A DNA stretch of 64,000 bases from UBA3537 sp965658025 (GTDB lineage: Bacteria > Bacteroidota > Bacteroidia > Flavobacteriales > Flavobacteriaceae), in the NCBI GenBank assembly GCA_965658025.1, contig CBFHQL010000006.1, forward strand, positions 1-64,000. The letters run 5' to 3'. The notes beneath the pieces were generated by a model. It did no database searches and was not told the DNA's origin. It saw nothing but the letters and a program-made list of their open reading frames with translations. The first letter of the stretch is position 1, and the number at the start of each line of letters is the position of its first letter. Shown here one piece after another: positions 58,885 to 64,000 of the stretch. A program made the translations under genes and the position numbers.

Positions 58885-61071
58885 ATGTCAACCCTACGCT
58901 TTCATGCACTAAAAACATCAATGAACAGGGCGTCAGTTTCTGTTCAAGAACATCCCATACGATCTGAAGTCTATGGTTCCAATGTCTTTGGAACATCAGC
59001 GATGCGCAGTTCTTTGCCCAAGGCTACTTTTAAAAATCTATCCACTGCAATAGATAAAAACCAAACGATTAGTCGCGATATGGCCGACCAAATTGCAACT
59101 GCCATGAAAGAATGGGCTATGGCCAAAGGAGTGACACATTATACCCATTGGTTTCAACCCCTCACGGGCGCTACTGCTGAAAAGCACGATGCATTTTTTG
59201 AAACTCTTGGATCAGGTGAAGCGATAGAGCAGTTTGAAGGCAATCAATTGGTACAACAAGAACCTGATGCATCTTCTTTTCCCAATGGAGGAATTCGCAA
59301 CACTTTTGAAGCCCGTGGATACACGGCTTGGGATCCTACTTCACCCGCCTTTATTTTTGGGACAACACTATGTATTCCAACGGTTTTTGTGGCCTATACT
59401 GGTGAAGCACTTGACTATAAAACACCACTTTTAAGAGCTTTGCACGCTGTGGACGATGCTGCCACTTCGGTTGCACGCTATTTTGATAAAAATGTCAAAA
59501 AAGTTTCTGCATCACTGGGATGGGAGCAAGAATATTTTTTAATTGATAAATCTTTAGCGGCATCTCGACCAGATTTAGAACTAACGGGACGCACATTGTT
59601 AGGTCATTCCTCTGCAAAAGGGCAACAACTGGACGATCACTATTTTGGTACTATTCCTAATCGTGCATTAAACTTTATGCGTGACCTAGAAAAGGAGTCC
59701 ATTTTATTGGGAATTCCTGTAAAAACACGCCATAATGAAGTTGCGCCAAATCAATTTGAATTGGCACCCATTTATGAAGAAGCGAACCTAGCGGTAGACC
59801 ACAATTCACTTGTGATGGACCTCATGAAAAAAGTCGCAGAAAGGCATCATTTTAAAGTGCTTTTTCATGAAAAACCTTTTGCTGGGGTCAATGGGTCTGG
59901 AAAGCACAACAACTGGAGTTTAAGTACCGATACAGGTGTTAATCTTTTGGCCCCTGGAAAAACCCCAATGAGTAATTTACAATTCCTTACCTTTTTCATC
60001 AACACCATCAAAGCTGTTTGCGAAAATGAAGAGCTGTTGCGCGCCTCGATTGCTTCGGCAAGTAACGATCATCGTTTGGGAGCTAATGAAGCGCCACCAG
60101 CAATCATGTCTGTTTTTATTGGTGCACAACTCACCAAAGTTTTGAGTGAACTTGAAGGGGTAACCAAAGGTAAATTATCTCCAAAAGAAAAAACCGACTT
60201 GAAACTCAACGTTGTAGGAAAAATCCCGGAAATTCTTCTTGATAATACCGATAGAAACCGAACTTCGCCTTTTGCTTTTACAGGAAATAAATTTGAATTT
60301 AGAGCTGTGGGTTCTACAGCAAACTGTGCAAACCCAATGACAGTACTCAACACCATAGTTGCTAAACAGCTCATTGACTTTAAGGCAGAGGCAGATATTT
60401 TAATTGATAAAAAAGGCCTCAAAAAAGATGAAGCTATTTTTAATGTATTGAGAGAATACATAAAAACATCAAAAGCGATACTTTTTGAAGGTAATGGATA
60501 TGGTGAGGAATGGCAAAAAGAAGCTAAAAAACGGGGTTTGAGTAACAATAAAAATACACCAGAGGCATTAAAAGTTAAAATTGCACCTAAAACGGTTGCG
60601 CTTTACGAAAGCTTAGGAGTAATGAACAAAACTGAGATCGAAGCACGTTATGAAATAGAGGTGGAAGACTACATCAACCGAATTCAAATTGAAGGGCGTG
60701 TATTAGGAGATGTAGCACGAAATCACATTATTCCAACGGCCGTTAAATACCAAAATATTCTCATCAATAATGTACGTGGGTTGAAGGATATTTATGGTAG
60801 TGATTTTAAAAAATATGCGAGCGAACAATTGGTTTTAATCAAAGATATTTCCAATTATATTGAATCCATTAATTCTGGTGTAACTGCCATGATTAATGAA
60901 CGTAAAAAAGCCAATGTCATTTCAGAGTCCATCAAAAAAGCCGAAACCTATTGCAATAAAGTGAAACCACTTTTTGATGAAATTCGTTACAATTGTGATA
61001 AGTTAGAATTACTTATCGACGACGAACTTTGGCCACTGCCAAAATATAGAGAATTACTCTTTACTAGATAG
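58885..61071 (+). CDS. glnN: Glutamine synthetase type III (GSIII)
   Basis: The 728-residue enzyme is typical of GSIII. It shows SEVYGSNVFGTSAMRSSLPK near residue 29, HYTHWFQPLTGATAEKHDAF, SLGWEQEYFLIDKSL, RHNEVAPNQFELAPIYEEAN, GVNGSGKHNNWSLSTDTGVN and FTGNKFEFRAVGST. It makes glutamine from ammonium and glutamate and is unrelated in size to the neighbouring GSII. It carries the same promoter element as the amt genes, so it is likely induced together with ammonium uptake. It is intact. Confidence 0.97.
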   Translation: MSTLRFHALKTSMNRASVSVQEHPIRSEVYGSNVFGTSAMRSSLPKATFKNLSTAIDKNQTISRDMADQIATAMKEWAMAKGVTHYTHWFQPLTGATAEKHDAFFETLGSGEAIEQFEGNQLVQQEPDASSFPNGGIRNTFEARGYTAWDPTSPAFIFGTTLCIPTVFVAYTGEALDYKTPLLRALHAVDDAATSVARYFDKNVKKVSASLGWEQEYFLIDKSLAASRPDLELTGRTLLGHSSAKGQQLDDHYFGTIPNRALNFMRDLEKESILLGIPVKTRHNEVAPNQFELAPIYEEANLAVDHNSLVMDLMKKVAERHHFKVLFHEKPFAGVNGSGKHNNWSLSTDTGVNLLAPGKTPMSNLQFLTFFINTIKAVCENEELLRASIASASNDHRLGANEAPPAIMSVFIGAQLTKVLSELEGVTKGKLSPKEKTDLKLNVVGKIPEILLDNTDRNRTSPFAFTGNKFEFRAVGSTANCANPMTVLNTIVAKQLIDFKAEADILIDKKGLKKDEAIFNVLREYIKTSKAILFEGNGYGEEWQKEAKKRGLSNNKNTPEALKVKIAPKTVALYESLGVMNKTEIEARYEIEVEDYINRIQIEGRVLGDVARNHIIPTAVKYQNILINNVRGLKDIYGSDFKKYASEQLVLIKDISNYIESINSGVTAMINERKKANVISESIKKAETYCNKVKPLFDEIRYNCDKLELLIDDELWPLPKYRELLFTR

Positions 61072-61145
61072 TGATTGAAAATTTTTAAACGTTTTTTATT
61101 CCAAAACATCAAATACTGTATTACATTTGTAGTTCACAATAATTT

Positions 61146-62324
61146 ATGGGAAACGAAGTAAGTCAACGGTATGCACAACGTGGTGTTTCAGCATCAAAAA
61201 CAGATGTGCACAATGCCATAAAAAACATCGATAAAGGATTATTTCCAAAAGCATTTTGTAAAATTGTTCCAGATCACTTGACCCATGACGAGGATTACTG
61301 CTTGGTCATGCACGCCGATGGTGCAGGAACCAAAAGTTCTCTTGCCTATGCGTATTGGAAAGAAACTGGAGATATTTCCGTTTGGAAAGGTATAGCACAA
61401 GATGCACTCATCATGAATATTGATGATTTGTTGTGTGTTGGTGCCACAGACGATATTATGTTGTCTTCAACCATAGGGCGCAACAAAAATTTGATTCCCG
61501 GTGAAGTAATTTCAGCAATTATTAATGGTACTGAAGAATTGATTGCCGATTTAAAAAAGCATGGTGTCACCATACATTCAACTGGAGGAGAGACCGCAGA
61601 TGTAGGTGATTTGGTGCGTACTATTATTGTAGACTCAACAGTCACAGCCCGAATGAAACGTAGTGCCGTTATTGATAATGCTAATATTCGCCCCGGCGAT
61701 ATTATTGTTGGCTTGTCTTCATTTGGAAAAGCTACATATGAAGCGCAGTACAATGGCGGTATGGGCAGCAATGGACTCACTTCTGCTCGACATGATGTTT
61801 TTCATAAAGATGTAGCCAAAAAATATCCAGAAACTTTTGATGCTGCCGTCCCCGAAGAATTGGTCTATTCAGGTCAAGTTCAACTCACAGACGCGGTAGA
61901 AAATGCGCCAATTGACGCAGGAAAATTAGTGCTTTCACCCACACGTACCTATGCACCCATCATAAAAGCAATTTTAGATTCTTGCCCTAAAGCACTCATA
62001 CACGGAATGGTGCATTGTAGTGGCGGTGCACAAACAAAAATCCTTCATTTTGTTGATGAGCATCACATTATAAAAGATAACATGTTTCCAATTCCGCCTT
62101 TGTTTAAATTGATTCAAGAACAATCCAAAACAGATTGGAAAGAAATGTATCAAGTCTTCAATTGTGGTCATCGTATGGAATTGTATGTACAGCCAGAAAT
62201 TGCAGAACGCATTATAGAAATCGCCTCAACATTTAATGTAGATGCCCAAATCATTGGTCGTGTTGAAGCTTCACCAACCAAGAAATTGACCATCAAAAGT
62301 GACTATGGTACGTTTGAGTATTAG
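61146..62324 (+). CDS. purM: Phosphoribosylformylglycinamidine cyclo-ligase (AIR synthetase), Bacteroidota type
   Basis: The 392-residue AIR-synthase-fold protein has YAQRGVSASKTDVHNAIKNI, MHADGAGTKSSLAYAYW, WKGIAQDALIMNIDDLLCVG, STGGETADVGDLVRTI and IHGMVHCSGGAQTKILHF. It closes the imidazole ring of AIR in purine synthesis. It is longer than E. coli PurM (345), as in other Bacteroidota. TACATTTG at 61122-61129 is an exact -7 box 17 bp before the ATG. prfA follows 56 bp downstream with its own -7 box. Confidence 0.93.
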   Translation: MGNEVSQRYAQRGVSASKTDVHNAIKNIDKGLFPKAFCKIVPDHLTHDEDYCLVMHADGAGTKSSLAYAYWKETGDISVWKGIAQDALIMNIDDLLCVGATDDIMLSSTIGRNKNLIPGEVISAIINGTEELIADLKKHGVTIHSTGGETADVGDLVRTIIVDSTVTARMKRSAVIDNANIRPGDIIVGLSSFGKATYEAQYNGGMGSNGLTSARHDVFHKDVAKKYPETFDAAVPEELVYSGQVQLTDAVENAPIDAGKLVLSPTRTYAPIIKAILDSCPKALIHGMVHCSGGAQTKILHFVDEHHIIKDNMFPIPPLFKLIQEQSKTDWKEMYQVFNCGHRMELYVQPEIAERIIEIASTFNVDAQIIGRVEASPTKKLTIKSDYGTFEY

Positions 62325-62353
62325 ATTTTAAGGCCAATCTCATCTTAAAGTAC

Positions 62354-62361
62354 TATTTTTG
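62354..62361 (+). promoter_or_regulatory. -7 box of prfA
   Basis: TATTTTTG matches TAnnTTTG exactly and ends 19 bp before the prfA start codon. No clear -33 TTG was found. Confidence 0.4.
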
Positions 62362-62380
62362 CTCTCAATATTTATAATCC

Positions 62381-63457
62381 ATGTTAGAAAGAATTCAAAT
62401 CATAAAACAACGCTTTGATGAAGTAAGTGACCTTATCATTCAACCCGATATAATCTCTGATCAAAAGCGTTATGTTCAAATCAACAAGGAATATAAAGAT
62501 TTAAAGAAAATTTTGGATCGAGGCGAAATTTATAAAGAACTAGTCTCCAACATCGATGAAGCGCAAGACATTATAGCAGACGGGAGTGATGACGAAATGG
62601 TGGAAATGGCCAAAATGCAACTTGATGAAGCCAAAGCAAAGTTACCTGAAATAGAGGAAGAAATAAAATTCCTACTCATCCCTAAAGATCCTGAGGATGC
62701 CAAAAATGTAGTTGTTGAAGTTCGTGCAGGAACAGGAGGTGATGAAGCCAGTATTTTTGCAGGCGATCTTCATCGGATGTATACAAAATATTGTGAATCT
62801 AAGGGCTGGAAGGTTGATGTTGTTGATTTTAATGAAGGAACTTCTGGTGGATACAAAGAAATTATCTTTGAAGTCTCTGGTGCTGATGTTTATGGTACCA
62901 TGAAATTTGAAGCTGGAGTACACCGTGTTCAGCGAGTACCTCAAACAGAAACTCAAGGCCGTGTACACACCAGTGCCGCGTCAGTGATTGTTCTTCCAGA
63001 AGCCGAAGAATTTGATGTTGAACTCGACATGACCGAGGTTCGAATAGAACGTACAACCTCTACAGGACCAGGAGGTCAGTCGGTCAATACGACCTATTCT
63101 GCGATTAAACTTCATCACGAACCCACAGGTATGATTGTCAGTTGTCAAGATCAAAAATCATCGCACAAAAATTTAGAAAAAGCACTAAAAGTACTTCGTT
63201 CTCGACTGTATGAAATGGAATTGGCCAAAAAACAAGCTGCAGATTCCGAAAAGCGAAAAAGTATGGTTTCTTCTGGTGATCGAAGTGCCAAAATTAGAAC
63301 GTATAATTATCCTCAAGGTCGTGTTACGGACCACAGAATTGGATTGACTTTGTACGATTTATCTAACATCATCAATGGTGATGTTCAAAAAATTATAGAC
63401 GAGTTGATGCTCGCAGAAAACACAGAAAAACTGAAGGCAGATTCAGATCAAATTTAA
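62381..63457 (+). CDS. prfA: Peptide chain release factor 1
   Basis: The 358-residue class I release factor has the codon-recognition tripeptide PQT (residues 187-189, in HRVQRVPQTETQGRVHTSA), the PxT form that marks RF1 and reads UAA and UAG. The GGQ motif is at 231-233 (STGPGGQSVNTTYSA), followed by KSSHKNLEKALKVLRSRLYE and RTYNYPQGRVTDHRIGLT. It releases the finished peptide from the ribosome. The length is normal; pyrF starts 5 bp later. Confidence 0.97.
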   Translation: MLERIQIIKQRFDEVSDLIIQPDIISDQKRYVQINKEYKDLKKILDRGEIYKELVSNIDEAQDIIADGSDDEMVEMAKMQLDEAKAKLPEIEEEIKFLLIPKDPEDAKNVVVEVRAGTGGDEASIFAGDLHRMYTKYCESKGWKVDVVDFNEGTSGGYKEIIFEVSGADVYGTMKFEAGVHRVQRVPQTETQGRVHTSAASVIVLPEAEEFDVELDMTEVRIERTTSTGPGGQSVNTTYSAIKLHHEPTGMIVSCQDQKSSHKNLEKALKVLRSRLYEMELAKKQAADSEKRKSMVSSGDRSAKIRTYNYPQGRVTDHRIGLTLYDLSNIINGDVQKIIDELMLAENTEKLKADSDQI

Positions 63458-63462
63458 CATTA

Positions 63463-64000
63463 ATGAACACAGAAAAACTCATATCAGAAATAAAAAGAAA
63501 GCAGTCTTTTTTGTGTATTGGGTTAGATGTTGATTTGTTCAAAATTCCGGCGCATCTTTTGAAATTACCTTCGCCAATCTTTGAATTCAATAAAGCAATT
63601 ATTGATGCGACGCACCATTTGTGTGTGGCCTACAAACCCAACATTGCTTTTTATGAAGCTTATGGTCAAGAAGGTTGGGAGGCCCTAAAGCAAACCATAA
63701 ATTATTTGAACGAAAATTACCCTGAAATTTTTACAATTGCCGATGCAAAACGTGGCGATATTGGCAATACAAGCCGCATGTATGCCAAAGCTTTTTTTGA
63801 AGATTTAGGATTTGATAGCATCACTACAGCACCCTATATGGGCAAGGATTCCATTGAGCCGTTTTTGGAATTTGAAGATAAACATACCATTTTGTTGGCA
63901 TTAACTTCCAATTCTGGGGCTTTTGATTTTCAAACGCTTGAGTACAAAGAAAAACCGCTATATCAATCGGTTTTGCAAACTTCAAAATCATGGAAAAATT
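63463..64000 (+). CDS. pyrF: Orotidine 5'-phosphate decarboxylase, type 2 (3'-truncated by the window edge)
   Basis: The frame opens at the ATG at 63463 and runs to the end of the window without a stop (179 residues seen). It reads FLCIGLDVDLFKIPAHL, YKPNIAFYEAYGQEG, the catalytic IADAKRGDIGNTSRMYAKAF with the Asp/Lys/Asp network, and TAPYMGKDSIEPFLEF with ILLALTSNSGAFDFQ. This is the longer PyrF family found in Bacteroidota, expected at about 270 residues. It makes UMP from OMP, the last step of pyrimidine synthesis. It begins 5 bp after prfA and is probably co-transcribed with it. Confidence 0.93.
   Translation, partial: MNTEKLISEIKRKQSFLCIGLDVDLFKIPAHLLKLPSPIFEFNKAIIDATHHLCVAYKPNIAFYEAYGQEGWEALKQTINYLNENYPEIFTIADAKRGDIGNTSRMYAKAFFEDLGFDSITTAPYMGKDSIEPFLEFEDKHTILLALTSNSGAFDFQTLEYKEKPLYQSVLQTSKSWKN

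Overview
The window looks like a chromosomal segment of a marine-type member of the Flavobacteriaceae (Bacteroidota). Supporting signs are low GC, TAnnTTTG-type -7 boxes in place of TATAAT, type IX secretion (T9SS) parts (a PorP/SprF protein, a PorE-like OmpA protein and a type B C-terminal sorting domain), many lipoproteins, glutamine synthetases of types II and III side by side, class II HMG-CoA reductase with a 'GYDIA' GHMP kinase, and a Bacteroidota-type PurM. Most of the window is ordinary housekeeping sequence. No transposon, integrase, CRISPR array or rRNA was seen; there is one tRNA (Phe).

Layout. (1) 1-9.2 kb is a surface/T9SS locus: the 3' part of a long protein with 56-residue repeats, three tandem ORF6N-domain paralogues, a protein with a type B sorting domain, PorP/SprF, and a TPR/beta-propeller/OmpA protein. 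(2) 9.2-12.8 kb is nitrogen uptake: one amt gene alone, then a PII-amt operon. (3) 12.8-19.7 kb holds a LacI-type regulator, ssb, a small zinc-ribbon protein, a TPR protein, an M13 metallopeptidase, a lipoprotein, an SDR threonine dehydrogenase and tRNA-Phe. (4) 19.8-27.6 kb is an envelope-biogenesis run: coaX, an outer-membrane protein, a TPR protein, lptC, a CNNM/CBS protein and a PpiD-like foldase. (5) 27.6-30.5 kb is an AT-rich accessory island: an XRE regulator, a lipoprotein with a Gly/Ala/Cys-rich tail, a beta-barrel, a permuted NlpC/P60-like lipoprotein and a membrane protein. (6) 30.5-41.2 kb holds the mevalonate-pathway pair, a DPP IV peptidase followed by two POT peptide transporters, a thioredoxin and ComEC. 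(7) 41.3-45.1 kb is a second AT-rich island: a secreted zincin-like lipoprotein, a further lipoprotein and a WG-repeat protein. (8) 45.1-57.4 kb holds lpxB, surE, a tail-specific protease, an OppC-type permease, hutU, a PLP desulfhydrase-like enzyme, a glucosaminidase, hemL and a PAS/LOV-like protein. (9) 57.6-64 kb holds divergent glutamine synthetases, then purM, prfA and the start of pyrF.

Two regulatory patterns stand out. First, the promoter regions of amt-1, glnK-amt-2 and the glnA/glnN divergon share the same arrangement: an upstream GGGTGTwAATT arm, a CCCC arm about 42 bp downstream, a T-tract, and a GGGG arm one helical turn further on. The GGGG arm lies 17-18 bp upstream of a TAnnTTTG-like -7 box, where the -33 element would normally be. 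This suggests a nitrogen regulon operator. Second, two unrelated loci (14.8 kb and 41.3 kb) carry the same array of three direct repeats with a 20-bp period, the third copy containing the TTG of the -33 box. One copy would drive the secreted zincin operon. The other would drive an ~80-nt transcript ending at an intrinsic terminator, with no ORF, and is a candidate small RNA.

All functional assignments come from reading motifs and overall protein architecture. No database search or fold prediction was run.
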